64,000 nt of DNA, from assembly GCA_023664385.1 (NCBI GenBank), contig JAMPFU010000002.1, forward strand, positions 106,622 to 170,621, read 5' to 3'. Source of the stretch: Clostridium sp. Lineage in GTDB: Bacteria > Bacillota > Clostridia > Lachnospirales > Lachnospiraceae. The position numbers were made by a program, and so were the translations under genes. Shown here in pieces: positions 15,525 to 24,925 of the stretch (positions within the stretch are counted from its first letter, which is position 1; every line of letters starts with the position of its first letter). The notes beneath the pieces were generated by a model. It saw nothing but the letters and a program-made list of their open reading frames with translations, ran no database searches and was not told the origin of the DNA.

Positions 15525-17378
15525 TCACGCATGACAAATATAGCTTTTCAAGCCCTTGGAAAACCTGCTTATCTCACAGTCCTTTGTGCCCTTGCGCAAA
15601 GGAGAATAAATATAAAGCTCATGCTTCGCCCTTGTCATTGCAACATACATCATTCTCCGCTCCTCCTCAAGCTCCTCAGCAGTTTTTGCTTTTTTGTACG
15701 GCACGATACCCTCAATGAAATCAATGATATAAACCACATCAAATTCAAGTCCCTTTGACCCGTGCATCGTCATAAGATTAAGCCCCTTTTTCTCTTTTCC
15801 TGCCTTGTTGCTGTTTTTTAATATATCCCCATACTCGGTGATAAATTCAAACAGCTCGCCGTAGCTTTCCATCTGACGCACCATTTCAGAAAGCTCCTCC
15901 ATAAGCTCCTCGATTTCTGATTGGTCAATTTTCCTTTCCCCGCAGTACCAGCTTACATAGTCATCAAATCCAATTCCCTTTCTTATAAAATTTACCGCCG
16001 CATAGGGCTTCATCTTTTTTAAAAGCTTTAAATCTGCCACAAGCTTATCCAGCTTATCCACAATATACTGCTTATACCGAAGCCGCCACCTTATATCATC
16101 ATAATCTATCGGATCCTTTACTAAAACATCACGGCTTAAATACCGTCCCGGCTTATTCATAATCCGCAAAAAAGCCGCCCTGCTTGTATCTCCTGCCGCC
16201 ACCCTCATATAGTCAACGATACTCCTGACAAAATAATTTTCAAATATATTTGGCAGTAAATCATTCATTGTATACGGGATTCCCATCCTGTTAAGCGTAA
16301 GCGCAAGTCTTCTCGGCTGTAAATTTGTCCTGTATATGACAGCCTGCTTTTCCAATGGAATACCACTTTTTACGTGCTTGTCAATATTGGCAAGCACAAG
16401 CTTATACTCCTCCTGCTGATCCTTCGTAAGCTGAATTTTTACAAGTCCCTCGTCAGGGCTTTGGGAATGTAGCTTTTTCTCGAATCTGTTTTTGTTTCCG
16501 CTTATTATCACAGCGGACGCCTTTGTAATACCTGCATCACATCTGTAATTTTTCCCTAACAGCACGATTTTTGCATCAGAAAAATCCTTTGTAAACTGCC
16601 TCATAATTTCAGGGCGTGCCCCTCGGAAGCCATACACCGACTGGTCGTCATCTCCCACAACAAAAGCATTTTTCCTCTCCCCGGAAAGCAGCTTAAACGT
16701 TTCATATTGAATTTTGTTGCTGTCTTGAAATTCATCCACCATAATATACTTAAAAATATTGTTACACCGGGAAAGTATATCAGCTCTCGAGGTTAAAAGC
16801 TGATAGCACATAACCTGCATATCGTCAAAATCAATTTTGCCGTTTCGCCTCATATTAGCGTCATATGCCTTGTATATCTGTCTGAAAATGTTTTCCGGTA
16901 AATCACTGCTGTAATAATTGTCAACGTCAATCATATCCGATTTCACAATGCCAATCTGCGATATGATACTGCTTATCATATCCTCCTTATTGTCAAGCAG
17001 ATTATACTTTTGCTTTGCAAAAATGTCACCAACCAGCTTTTCAATCATTATTCTTTTTTCGCTCTCTGATATAACACTGGAATTGTCAAGCTGATAAGCA
17101 GTTTTTATAATCCAAAAGAAAATAGAATGAAATGTTCCGAATCTTACGGGATAATAATTTCCCTCCGTCATAGCCTGAAACCGGTTTTCCATCTCATTTG
17201 CCGCAGCCCTTGTAAAGGTTATAACAAGAATATCTGCAGGATTTACTCCTGCAGATTCTATCAAATACTTTATTCGTCTTGTAATAACGGCAGTTTTCCC
17301 GCTTCCCGGTCCCGCAGCTACAAGCATAGGACCCTCCACATGCATAATTGCATCTGTCTGTTCCTTACTGTATTTCAT
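15525..17378 (-). CDS. UvrD/PcrA-type ATP-dependent DNA helicase (617 aa)
   Basis: Superfamily 1 helicase acting on DNA in repair or replication restart. The motifs appear in order: AAGPGSGKTAV (motif I), ITFTRAAANEM (Ia), DEFQDSN (II), VGDDDQSVYGFRGA (III), NYRC (IV), TMHGSKGLEFDVVY (V) and VAMTRAKHELYIY (VI). The length is shorter than PcrA (about 720-740), and the C-terminal region is reduced. The start MKYSKEQTDAIMH is chosen because the longer frame runs back into the SEC-C gene; the chosen ATG is one base after that gene's stop codon, which suggests translational coupling. A short UvrD-like helicase beside a SEC-C protein is a frequent clostridial arrangement. Confidence 0.93.
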   Translation of the reverse strand: MKYSKEQTDAIMHVEGPMLVAAGPGSGKTAVITRRIKYLIESAGVNPADILVITFTRAAANEMENRFQAMTEGNYYPVRFGTFHSIFFWIIKTAYQLDNSSVISESEKRIMIEKLVGDIFAKQKYNLLDNKEDMISSIISQIGIVKSDMIDVDNYYSSDLPENIFRQIYKAYDANMRRNGKIDFDDMQVMCYQLLTSRADILSRCNNIFKYIMVDEFQDSNKIQYETFKLLSGERKNAFVVGDDDQSVYGFRGARPEIMRQFTKDFSDAKIVLLGKNYRCDAGITKASAVIISGNKNRFEKKLHSQSPDEGLVKIQLTKDQQEEYKLVLANIDKHVKSGIPLEKQAVIYRTNLQPRRLALTLNRMGIPYTMNDLLPNIFENYFVRSIVDYMRVAAGDTSRAAFLRIMNKPGRYLSRDVLVKDPIDYDDIRWRLRYKQYIVDKLDKLVADLKLLKKMKPYAAVNFIRKGIGFDDYVSWYCGERKIDQSEIEELMEELSEMVRQMESYGELFEFITEYGDILKNSNKAGKEKKGLNLMTMHGSKGLEFDVVYIIDFIEGIVPYKKAKTAEELEEERRMMYVAMTRAKHELYIYSPLRKGTKDCEISRFSKGLKSYICHA

Positions 17379-17379
17379 G

Positions 17380-17883
17380 TTAATTTGCCCCGCAGCATTT
17401 CTTGTACTTTTTGCCGCTTCCACAAGGACAAGGGTCGTTGCGTCCAACCTTTGGCGGCTTAACAATCGTTTTTGAAGATTTTTCAATCTTATAAAGCTCT
17501 TTTCTTCTCTCCTCCGTAAGAATGTCGTCCCACTGGGGAAGTGTGTAAAGCCACTCAGCATTGCAGCCCACCATATTCATATAAAGCTTTTCAACATCAT
17601 ACGCAAGAGAAACTTCCGTATTCTCGTCAGCCTCCTCAAGATTATTTGAGGTAATAAGACTGTCATCAATACCGTCAAGAACGCCTACCATAGTTTCGAT
17701 GCTTACTCCGAAAAGCTCCGCAAGGTCCTTTATGGTCCCCTTTATATACTCCTTCGGATTGCTGAGTATTTTTTCATATATAGATTTTTCCTGCTGGAAA
17801 TGGTCATACCAAAATTTTTCACCCTCTGGTGTCCTGTCATCAAGACCATATGCATGGTCACGCCAATCCTTTAATAATCCCAT
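17380..17883 (-). CDS. SEC-C motif protein (167 aa)
   Basis: Cytoplasmic protein ending in a SEC-C zinc motif, [17 protein letters not shown], with all metal-binding Cys residues. In SecA this motif contacts SecB or the ribosome; in stand-alone proteins it is a general interaction tag. The first 140 residues are helical and acidic and not assigned to a family. The start [12 protein letters not shown] is chosen because AGGAGAG lies 6 nt before it; the frame opens six codons earlier. It is the first gene of a two-gene unit with the helicase and has its own promoter. Confidence 0.85.
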   Translation of the reverse strand: MGLLKDWRDHAYGLDDRTPEGEKFWYDHFQQEKSIYEKILSNPKEYIKGTIKDLAELFGVSIETMVGVLDGIDDSLITSNNLEEADENTEVSLAYDVEKLYMNMVGCNAEWLYTLPQWDDILTEERRKELYKIEKSSKTIVKPPKVGRNDPCPCGSGKKYKKCCGAN

Positions 17884-17927
17884 TTTTACTCTCCTATCCA
17901 TGTTTATCTACTGTTATGCAATGAATA

Positions 17928-17956
17928 AGTATACCAAAAAATGCAAGTTTTTTCAA
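17928..17956 (-). promoter_or_regulatory. Promoter of the SEC-C / helicase operon
   Basis: On the minus strand TTGAAA (17951-17956), a 17-bp spacer ending in TGG, then TATACT (17928-17933): a good sigma-A promoter with an extended -10. It separates this unit from the efflux operon upstream. Confidence 0.7.
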
Positions 17957-17960
17957 TGCT

Positions 17961-18224
17961 TTATTTATCGGAATTGAACAACAGCTTCCCAACCCACAAA
18001 AAAACATACATAAGGATAGGGACAATGATGCACAGAAATAAGCAGCCTGCAAAATATTTGCTGCCGGTTACACCCGTGATAATGGTTGCTATAATGACAG
18101 CAGCTATAATGACAAGACATATCCATGCAATTATTCTTGAGCCTTTACGTTTTCTGAGCGAGGATAAATATTCCAAATTCTCATTATCCATATTTGTTTT
18201 TTCCGTATCGTTTTCTATTTTCAT
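17961..18224 (-). CDS. Small two-span membrane protein (87 aa)
   Basis: Unrecognised. The N-terminal 30 residues are charged and cytoplasmic (ENDTEKTNMDNENLEYLSSL), followed by two hydrophobic spans (IIAWICLVIIAAVIIATII and FAGCLFLCIIVPILMYVFL) and a short tail. It lies 15 bp downstream of the MacB-like permease on the same strand, so it is probably the last gene of the efflux operon. Small proteins in such positions can be accessory subunits, but nothing in the sequence proves this. Confidence 0.65.
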   Translation of the reverse strand: MKIENDTEKTNMDNENLEYLSSLRKRKGSRIIAWICLVIIAAVIIATIITGVTGSKYFAGCLFLCIIVPILMYVFLWVGKLLFNSDK

Positions 18225-18239
18225 AAATATTACCCTTTT

Positions 18240-19505
18240 CTACTCATATCTTAATGCATCTATCGGGTTAAGGTTTGCCGCCTTAACGGATGGTATCAAT
18301 CCAAATACGACGCCTATTACCATGGAAAATGCAACCGATATTACAATGGCAGAACCACTGATTGCCACAGGCACCTCAGCAATTCCCGATATCAGGTATG
18401 CAAGTCCGATTCCTGCGCCAACTCCTATAATTCCTCCTAAGCTTGTAAGCACAGAAGCTTCCGTGAGAAACTGCGCCAAAATAACCTTTTTTCTTGCCCC
18501 AAGTGCCTTTTTCAGACCAATTTCCCTCGTTCTTTCCGTTACGGACACAAGCATAATGTTCATAACGCCAATTCCACCTACAAGAAGGGAAATACTTGCA
18601 ATCCATATAAGCTGCTGGCTTGTTGATGCGGAAAGGTCCTGAAGCGCCTTCGCCTTTTCAAGCAAATCCTCACTCTTATATTTGTAGGTTGATTCCTCCC
18701 CCTCTGTGGAAGGCATATATCCGTTTAATAAATCCGCTGTTTTCTTTCCCGCCTGCGTCATTGCCTCCGTGTTTTCTGCCTTTACAACAACATTGTAAGG
18801 CTCGTCAAAGGCATAAATCATAGGCCATATGTTTTCACAGAAAAACAGCTTTCCCTGAGCCGATTCGGAATAGTAAGTATAATAATCATCCATAGTCTCA
18901 ATTTTAGGCGAAAAGCCGTCCATCTTATCTACCACACCGATAACGATATACGGATCGCCCTTTATCTCCATTGTCTTTCCAATCGGATTCTCACCTGCAA
19001 ACAAGGCATTACTTGCAGTATTATCTAAAATAATATATTTTTTGTAGGCTTGTCTGTCATTATCAACAAACAATCTTCCCTTTACCGCACGATATTCCAT
19101 TAAATCAAAATAATTATCATCAACGCCATATACAGACACGCCCTGAAGCTCTGTGCCCTTATAATTAACGCCCTCATACATGGAGCCATATCGATAGGCA
19201 GATACCGCAACGACCTCATCAATTTCAAGTATCTCCTCCTTGATTGCTTCATTTATCATAGGCATGTTTTCCGGAGTAGCATTATCACCCGAATAATAAT
19301 TCCAATCCCCTTCATAAAGCTGAATTTGTACAACATTATCGCCTGAGCCTACCAAATTGTCCTTTATCTGCTCACTTGTTCCCTTGATTGTGGAAACAAT
19401 GGCAATAATGGCGGCAATTCCTATTATGATTCCAAGCATGGTAAGGAAGGAACGCATTTTATGTGCCCAAATACCCTGAAAAGATAATCGTATATTCTCT
19501 AACAT
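18240..19505 (-). CDS. MacB-like ABC transporter permease (421 aa)
   Basis: Membrane permease of the MacB/FtsX type: one N-terminal span (MRSFLTMLGIIIGIAAIIAIV), a large extracytoplasmic domain of about 230 residues, then three spans near the C-terminus. The motif TRTEREIG is present as ERTREIGLKKALGARK, typical of this family. The start MLENIRLSFQGIWAHKM is chosen because GAGGAGG lies 6 nt before it. It works with the ATPase at 20904-21608 and two adaptor proteins encoded upstream. In Gram-positive bacteria such systems export peptides or antibiotics or sense envelope stress; the substrate is not evident. Confidence 0.92.
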   Translation of the reverse strand: MLENIRLSFQGIWAHKMRSFLTMLGIIIGIAAIIAIVSTIKGTSEQIKDNLVGSGDNVVQIQLYEGDWNYYSGDNATPENMPMINEAIKEEILEIDEVVAVSAYRYGSMYEGVNYKGTELQGVSVYGVDDNYFDLMEYRAVKGRLFVDNDRQAYKKYIILDNTASNALFAGENPIGKTMEIKGDPYIVIGVVDKMDGFSPKIETMDDYYTYYSESAQGKLFFCENIWPMIYAFDEPYNVVVKAENTEAMTQAGKKTADLLNGYMPSTEGEESTYKYKSEDLLEKAKALQDLSASTSQQLIWIASISLLVGGIGVMNIMLVSVTERTREIGLKKALGARKKVILAQFLTEASVLTSLGGIIGVGAGIGLAYLISGIAEVPVAISGSAIVISVAFSMVIGVVFGLIPSVKAANLNPIDALRYE

Positions 19506-19521
19506 AGTCACCCTCCTCACA

Positions 19522-20904
19522 TCAATTGTATAATGAGCTCTCGTAAAGCGAAGTTTCCACAGTTTTTGTTCCCTCTACTGCACTGCTCAAATACGGAAAT
19601 GCCACGTAATCATCCACACTAAGTCCGGATAAAATCTCAACATAGGAGCCCCAATAGTTCTTCCCTGTTTTTACATAACACTTTTCCAGCTTTCCATCTA
19701 CCTGCTTCATCACATAGCTATTTCCGTTCTCACTCATGACAAAGGCAGTATTAAGACACATCACGCCTGTACTTTCATCTGCCACTCCACCATCAAGGCT
19801 TACCTCCAGCCACGAATTTTGCGTAAGACCCTCAGGGTCGTCAACCGCAATGGTAATCGGATAATAGGTTTCAACCATTCCGTAGTAATAATTATTATCG
19901 GAAGGAATTGTTGATATTTCAGTTATTGTACCCGTATATGTCATTCCGTTTTCGTAATTCATCATCGTAACGGTATTCCCGATGCCGACGGTCATAAGGC
20001 TGAATTCTCCAATATCCGATTGAACCGTATAGCCATCGTCCGTTCCGATAACCAAAAACGGCTCATTATTTAATATGCTCTCCTCCTGGTCGGCAAGCGT
20101 TTTTACCACTCCGTCAAAATTTGCAAGCACATCTCCGTTAGCGCTCTGATAGCTTGCAATTTCATACTTAATCTGCTCAAGCTGATATGACGTCCGTAAA
20201 GATTTTATTTCATTTTCCTTATCCTGAATCGCCTTTTCAAGCTCCTCCTTCGTATAAGTCGGCTCCAAATCCTCAGGCGGCATCGGTTCTGGCACAGGTA
20301 CAGGCGTTGGCGTTGGTGCAGGCACAGGTGCAGGTTCTGGTGTTGGGTTTTCCTGCGGCTTGTTATTTTGCTCTGCGTCCGTAGGCGTAGCACCCGGGTC
20401 CTCTGTAGAAGGCGCCTCTGTTGTCGGAGCTTCCGTCGTTGGGGTCTCCGTTGTTGGGGCTTCCGTTACGGGTGGTTCCGTTGTCGGCTCCACAGGCGTT
20501 GTATTTTTAAGCTTCTCAAGCTCCCGTTCAGCAACCACAACTGATACTCTTGCAATCTCAACATCGGCAGCCATAAGCTCAAGCTGAAGGTTCTGTGAGG
20601 TTGTATCATATCTCATAAGCACATCTCCTGCCTTTACCTCGTCTCCCTCCTTCACAAGCACCTCTGCCACCTGCTGTTGGGCATTCAAATATATCTTCTG
20701 TTCATTCTTTATAATGACCCGTCCGCTCATAGTCTTCCATGAGCCAAAGTTTGCGCTATTTTCAGAAAGCTCAGACACAGAGAATACCTCAACGGTCTTT
20801 TTATTTTTCGTTTTCTTTTTTACTGCCAAGAGTATTCCTGTAATAAGACCTATAACTACAACAGTCACAACAAGTGATATAATTATTTTTTTCTTTTTTC
20901 CCAT
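19522..20904 (-). CDS. Efflux adaptor (HlyD/MacA-like) with a long Pro/Thr/Glu linker (460 aa)
   Basis: Membrane-anchored adaptor of an ABC export system. It starts with a cytoplasmic KKKK patch and a single span (IISLVVTVVVIGLITGILLAV), then the first lipoyl half (VLVKEGDEVKAGDVLMRYD). Where the family usually has a continuous coiled-coil hairpin, about 75 residues of low-complexity sequence are inserted (TTEAPTTEAP repeats, then PAPVPAPTPTPVPVP). The second lipoyl half and beta-barrel follow (NFDGVVKTLADQEESI). Its start overlaps the ATPase stop by one base (TAATG). It is the second adaptor in the operon; the first is at 21608-23077. The Pro-rich insert is expected to be extended and may reach into the cell wall. 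Confidence 0.88.
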   Translation of the reverse strand: MGKKKKIIISLVVTVVVIGLITGILLAVKKKTKNKKTVEVFSVSELSENSANFGSWKTMSGRVIIKNEQKIYLNAQQQVAEVLVKEGDEVKAGDVLMRYDTTSQNLQLELMAADVEIARVSVVVAERELEKLKNTTPVEPTTEPPVTEAPTTETPTTEAPTTEAPSTEDPGATPTDAEQNNKPQENPTPEPAPVPAPTPTPVPVPEPMPPEDLEPTYTKEELEKAIQDKENEIKSLRTSYQLEQIKYEIASYQSANGDVLANFDGVVKTLADQEESILNNEPFLVIGTDDGYTVQSDIGEFSLMTVGIGNTVTMMNYENGMTYTGTITEISTIPSDNNYYYGMVETYYPITIAVDDPEGLTQNSWLEVSLDGGVADESTGVMCLNTAFVMSENGNSYVMKQVDGKLEKCYVKTGKNYWGSYVEILSGLSVDDYVAFPYLSSAVEGTKTVETSLYESSLYN

Positions 20905-21608
20905 TATATCACCTCCGAATCTGCTGCATTTGTTTTTTCGCTTCCATCTAAAAGCTCTCCGTCAATAATCCTGATAACCCGGTCCGCATAGCCTGCAATC
21001 TCATCCGAGTGGGTAATCATAATAATTGTGGCACCGTCCTCATGCAGTTGTCTGAAAAGCTCCATTACCTGAATACCTGATTTTGAGTCAAGAGCGCCTG
21101 TCGGCTCGTCAGCAAGCAGTATCATAGGCTCATTGACGATAGCTCTTGCGATTGCAACCCTCTGTTTTTGTCCTCCCGAAAGCTGCGTCGGCTTAAAGCT
21201 AATCCTGTCCTCAAGCCCAACCTTTGTAAGGGCGTCCACACATTTTTGCTTTCTCTCCTTTTTTGGCACCTTGGCATATTGCAGCGGGAGCGCCACATTG
21301 TCAAGGGCAGACTGTCTCGGCATAAGATTGAAGGTCTGAAACACAAAGCCAATGCTCTTGTTTCTCACAAAGGAAAGCTCCTTATCCTTGTAGCTTCCTA
21401 TATCCTCCCCTCCAAGCAGGTAAGTTCCCGAGGTAGGCTTATCAAGACAGCCTATAATATTCATAAGCGTAGTTTTTCCTGAACCTGAGGGCCCCATGAT
21501 TGCCACATATTCCCCCTCCTCCACAGATAAATTAATATCCTTGAGTACAGGAACCTCCATGCTTCCCTGAATATAATTTTTATATATATTCTTTAATTCA
21601 AGTATCAT
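20904..21608 (-). CDS. MacB/LolD-like ABC transporter ATPase (234 aa)
   Basis: Cytoplasmic ATPase of the efflux operon. All motifs are present: Walker [11 protein letters not shown]-loop [10 protein letters not shown], signature LSGGQKQR, Walker [13 protein letters not shown] and H-loop MITHSDE. The GALDSKSG sequence after Walker B is typical of the MacB/LolD/FtsE group. It overlaps the adaptor gene on each side by one base (TGATG upstream, TAATG downstream), so stoichiometry is likely set by translational coupling. It pairs with the permease at 18240-19505. Confidence 0.95.
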   Translation of the reverse strand: MILELKNIYKNYIQGSMEVPVLKDINLSVEEGEYVAIMGPSGSGKTTLMNIIGCLDKPTSGTYLLGGEDIGSYKDKELSFVRNKSIGFVFQTFNLMPRQSALDNVALPLQYAKVPKKERKQKCVDALTKVGLEDRISFKPTQLSGGQKQRVAIARAIVNEPMILLADEPTGALDSKSGIQVMELFRQLHEDGATIIMITHSDEIAGYADRVIRIIDGELLDGSEKTNAADSEVI

Positions 21609-23077
21609 CAGCGTTCCTCCTCAGGCACAGGCATTTCTCCGTCATTTAACATTTCATCGTCAATATTGCCATCCTCCAATGCAGGTATATCACCATCTAT
21701 CACTTCTCCTTCAGGTATATTACCGTCAATGATTTCTCCTTCAGGCATGTCATAATCGATAATTTCCCCTTCAGGCATGTCATAATCGATTATCTCTCCC
21801 TCCGGCATATCATAATCAATCATTTCTCCGTCAGGCATTTCATCAAACAGCTCTCCGTCACCATCCCCAAAATTCTGATTCATGACATCCTCATAGTTCT
21901 CCGTAACCTTCATTCCCTCCTTAATATAGCTGTCAGGGAATGCGATCCTGTCCTCCTCTGAAATTCCTGACAAAATCTCATACCGCATAAGATTTTCGTC
22001 ATATTCTCCAAGCTCAACCTTACGTTTTTCAATCCTGTCCTTATTATCTGCAGCCCATACATAAGGAGTACCATCATCCATTACAAGATAAAATTCCTCA
22101 AGCCATAAGCCCTCCCTAACTGCACTTTGTCCATAATCAAGCTCAACATATAAATGCTGTCCAAGCATAAGACCATCTATGGAATCAAGCTCAACATAAA
22201 ACGGATACTTCGTCGTCTGCGTTCCTCCCGAATAATAATAGTTATTATTATCCTGATCCGGATGCTCCGTATCAATCTTTGAGATTGTTCCACTCCACGT
22301 CTGTGTTTCATCAATACGGGAGCGCACAATAACAGGCGTTCCCACAGACATGCTCATAACATTCATCTCATTTGCCGTTCCCTTTACACGGTAATCACCC
22401 ATTGCCATAATCTGAATAAATGCATTGGCACTGCTGTCACTGTCACCATAATCATAATATCCCATCTCCGCTGTAGACGAACCATTGCTGTCATTTTTTA
22501 TTTCCTTGATTACACCGTCCATCGGAGAATACACCGTTGCATTTTCCATGGAGGCTTTCTGTCTGTCAATTTCAAGCTGCTTTGCACTGGCATCATAATT
22601 ATACTGGTTAATCTGTGCCTGAAGGCTCTGTATCTGACTTGTATACTCGATACGCTCCTCTGCCGGAACCTGCTCCTTCTCACTGTTTAAGGTAGCAATC
22701 TGCTGATTTGCCGTAGTGATGCTGTTATTTATGCTTGTAAGCTCAAGCTGTTTCAGCTTCAGCTCCATTTCCTCGGTGTCATACTCAAAAAGAGGGTCGC
22801 CCTCCTTTACTGTGTCCTGAACCTCAACAAAAACAGTTTTTACGGTCTTGTCAGATGCCTTTTCCACACCCTTTGTCTCCTGGGATTCCACAATTCCCAT
22901 ATATCTGTTTTCGCCATAAAAGCCCATTCCCGTTATGTTCTTAACAGATTCAACATACACAAGCCCCTCAACATCATTTCCTTTTTTCTTTTTTACCACG
23001 ATTATACCTACAACCACACAGATTGCGATAAGCAGTAAAATAATAATCGGTATAATAGCTTTCTTCTTTTTTTTCAT
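21608..23077 (-). CDS. Efflux adaptor (HlyD/MacA-like) with acidic repeat tail (489 aa)
   Basis: First gene of the efflux operon. A Lys-rich N-terminus and one span (AIIPIIILLLIAICVVVGIIVV) anchor it; the adaptor core contains VEVQDTVKEGDPLFEYDTEEMELKLKQLEL, a coiled coil with QQIATLNSEKEQVP, and a second lipoyl half VYSPMDGVIKEI. The last 85 residues are highly acidic and made of about six near-repeats of roughly 10 residues (MPEGEIIDYD, MPEGEIIDGN), encoded by tandem DNA repeats at about 21690-21850. The tail carries no anchor motif. Such acidic repeats could bind cations or wall polymers. The usual lipoyl and barrel regions are intact, so the adaptor function is likely kept. Confidence 0.88.
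   Translation of the reverse strand: MKKKKKAIIPIIILLLIAICVVVGIIVVKKKKGNDVEGLVYVESVKNITGMGFYGENRYMGIVESQETKGVEKASDKTVKTVFVEVQDTVKEGDPLFEYDTEEMELKLKQLELTSINNSITTANQQIATLNSEKEQVPAEERIEYTSQIQSLQAQINQYNYDASAKQLEIDRQKASMENATVYSPMDGVIKEIKNDSNGSSTAEMGYYDYGDSDSSANAFIQIMAMGDYRVKGTANEMNVMSMSVGTPVIVRSRIDETQTWSGTISKIDTEHPDQDNNNYYYSGGTQTTKYPFYVELDSIDGLMLGQHLYVELDYGQSAVREGLWLEEFYLVMDDGTPYVWAADNKDRIEKRKVELGEYDENLMRYEILSGISEEDRIAFPDSYIKEGMKVTENYEDVMNQNFGDGDGELFDEMPDGEMIDYDMPEGEIIDYDMPEGEIIDYDMPEGEIIDGNIPEGEVIDGDIPALEDGNIDDEMLNDGEMPVPEEER
21690..21850. repeat. In-frame ~30-bp tandem repeats coding for an acidic tail
   Basis: Units with the core TTCAGGCATGTCATAATCGA recur about five times with mismatches, encoding MPEGEIIDYD-like decapeptides at the end of the first adaptor. 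The unit length is a multiple of three, so copy-number change would keep the frame. Confidence 0.75.
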
Positions 23078-23127
23078 AACATCCTCCCGTTTCTTTTTTG
23101 CAATCAGCCCATTTCAAATTTGTTTTC

Positions 23128-23133
23128 AGTATA
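23128..23133 (-). promoter_or_regulatory. Possible extended -10 of the efflux operon
   Basis: TGT followed by TATACT on the minus strand, 51 bp before the first adaptor start. No convincing -35. Confidence 0.35.
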
Positions 23134-23190
23134 ACACATGGTCTGATATGCTGTCTTTTAATATATGCTTATCTATTTATTAAGAAATAT

Positions 23191-24510
23191 TTAAGTTTCC
23201 TTTATAAATTCTAACCACTTTTTTATATCCTCCTCATATCCAAGCGTTCCCGGCTCATAAAAGGTTTTGCCTACAAGCTTATCGGGAAGATATTGTTGGT
23301 TTACATAATGCTTCGGATAATCATGTGCATATTTGTAGCCTACATGTCCAAGCTCCTTTGCCGCCTCGTAATGCGCATCCCGAAGATGAGGCGGAACATT
23401 GCAGTTACCAACATTTTTTACTGCAGAAAATGCTTCGTCTATGGCGTTTATTATGGAATTGCTCTTTGGCGCACATGCCACATATATGGCAGCCTGTGCA
23501 AGTATAATACGGGCTTCCGGCATTCCAATCCGCTCAACCGCCTGCGCACATGCCGAAGCCACAACGATTGCCTGTGGGTCTGCATTTCCCACATCCTCAC
23601 TGGCACATATCATAATTCTTCTCGCAATAAACGTAACGCTCTCTCCCGCATAAAGCATTTTTGCAAGATAATACACTGCCCCGTCAGGGTCAGAGCCTCT
23701 CATGCTTTTAATAAATGCCGAAATTGTATCATAATGATTATCCCCGTCCCGCTCATATCTAAGACACCGTTTCTGAATACACTCTGACGCAACATGAATA
23801 TCTATCATAATTTTGCCGGTGCTCTCGTCAGGCTTCGTGGATAAAATTCCAAGCTCCACAGCATTTAATGCAATCCTTGCATCTCCCTCGGAAATCTGCG
23901 CAAGAAAAGAAATTGCTTCCTCCGTAATTTCAGCATTATATGCACCCATCCCCTTTTCGATATCATATACTGCACGCTTTATAAGAGCTTCTATACTTTC
24001 TTTTGAGAGAGGGTTCAGTTGAAATACTGTAGAACGGGATATTAGGGCACTGTTTACTTCAAAAAAAGGATTTTCAGTCGTTGCCCCAATAAACACAACG
24101 GTTCCGTCCTCTACAAAGGGAAGGAGAAAATCCTGCTGTGCTTTATTAAACCTGTGAATCTCATCAATAAAAAGAATTGTCTTTTTGCCGTACATTCCAA
24201 GCCTGTCCTTTGCTTCATTGACTAAAGCTTCTATATCCTTTTTACCTGACGATACTGCATTTAATTCCTTAAAAACGGCACTGGTAGAATTGGCGATAAC
24301 GGCGGCAAGGCTTGTCTTGCCTGTACCGGGAGGTCCGTATAAAATGATGGAGCCCAGCTTATCAGCCTTGATAAGACGATACAGGAGCTTGTCCTTACCG
24401 AGAATATGCTCCTGTCCCACAACCTCCTCAAGCGTTTCCGGTCTTAACCGTCTTGCGAGAGGCGCTGTGTCCTTCCTATTGTTTTCACGTACATAATCAA
24501 ATAAATCCAT
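23191..24510 (-). CDS. rarA: Replication-associated recombination protein A (AAA+ ATPase)
   Basis: RarA/MgsA acts at stalled replication forks in the cytoplasm. The 439-residue length is normal. It begins [20 protein letters not shown], the RarA N-terminal signature; Walker A is GPPGTGKTS, Walker [15 protein letters not shown], sensor 1 ATTENP. The C-terminal part contains [23 protein letters not shown] sequence ([14 protein letters not shown]) and ends with the [27 protein letters not shown] region that is conserved in the family. The gene follows a TetR regulator and a receiver protein on the same strand with a 13-bp gap. The ribosome binding site is weak. Confidence 0.96.
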   Translation of the reverse strand: MDLFDYVRENNRKDTAPLARRLRPETLEEVVGQEHILGKDKLLYRLIKADKLGSIILYGPPGTGKTSLAAVIANSTSAVFKELNAVSSGKKDIEALVNEAKDRLGMYGKKTILFIDEIHRFNKAQQDFLLPFVEDGTVVFIGATTENPFFEVNSALISRSTVFQLNPLSKESIEALIKRAVYDIEKGMGAYNAEITEEAISFLAQISEGDARIALNAVELGILSTKPDESTGKIMIDIHVASECIQKRCLRYERDGDNHYDTISAFIKSMRGSDPDGAVYYLAKMLYAGESVTFIARRIMICASEDVGNADPQAIVVASACAQAVERIGMPEARIILAQAAIYVACAPKSNSIINAIDEAFSAVKNVGNCNVPPHLRDAHYEAAKELGHVGYKYAHDYPKHYVNQQYLPDKLVGKTFYEPGTLGYEEDIKKWLEFIKET

Positions 24511-24523
24511 AGCGAAATTCTAT

Positions 24524-24913
24524 TTATGCCAAGCCAAGCTTCCTTACTAAATTATCAAATTTAATAACATCTATCGGCTTACATATATACTCCTCATAAT
24601 CATCACTTGCATACGCTGCATCAAAGCCCTCGTCTAGTGCGCTTATCATCACAACCTTACACCTTGAATCCCTTGCAAGCCCAAGCTTTCTTTCAGCGTC
24701 ACGAATAGAGGCAAGCGCCTTATAGCCGTCTATCTTCGGCATCATAATATCCATACATACAAGGTCAAATTTCTCATTGTTATTTACCGCCTTAACAAAC
24801 TCGTCAACAGCGGCAATCCCATCTCTTGCAACAACGACTTCCCCATATTTTGAAAGAAGCTTCTCCATGAACTTTCCACTTGCCATATCGTCCTCAGCTA
24901 CCAAAACCTTCAT
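24524..24913 (-). CDS. Stand-alone response-regulator receiver protein (129 aa)
   Basis: A single CheY-like receiver domain without output domain. It has the acidic pair EDD near the N-terminus, the phospho-acceptor Asp in MDIMMPKIDGY, the conserved Ser/Thr position in VMISAL, and the Lys in CKPID. The start is the ATG of MKVLVAEDD; TAGGAGG lies 8 nt before it, and the TAG of that site is the stop codon of the upstream TetR gene, so the two are tightly coupled. No histidine kinase is in the window. It may take a phosphoryl group from a distant kinase or serve as a phosphate-dependent protein-binding switch. Confidence 0.9.
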   Translation of the reverse strand: MKVLVAEDDMASGKFMEKLLSKYGEVVVARDGIAAVDEFVKAVNNNEKFDLVCMDIMMPKIDGYKALASIRDAERKLGLARDSRCKVVMISALDEGFDAAYASDDYEEYICKPIDVIKFDNLVRKLGLA

Positions 24914-24925
24914 CAATAAAACCTC

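Noticed and set aside
15525..17561. Longer helicase frame starting at 17561
   Set aside because: The extra 61 codons run antisense-free but inside the SEC-C gene in another frame; the ATG at 17378 directly after that stop is the natural start.
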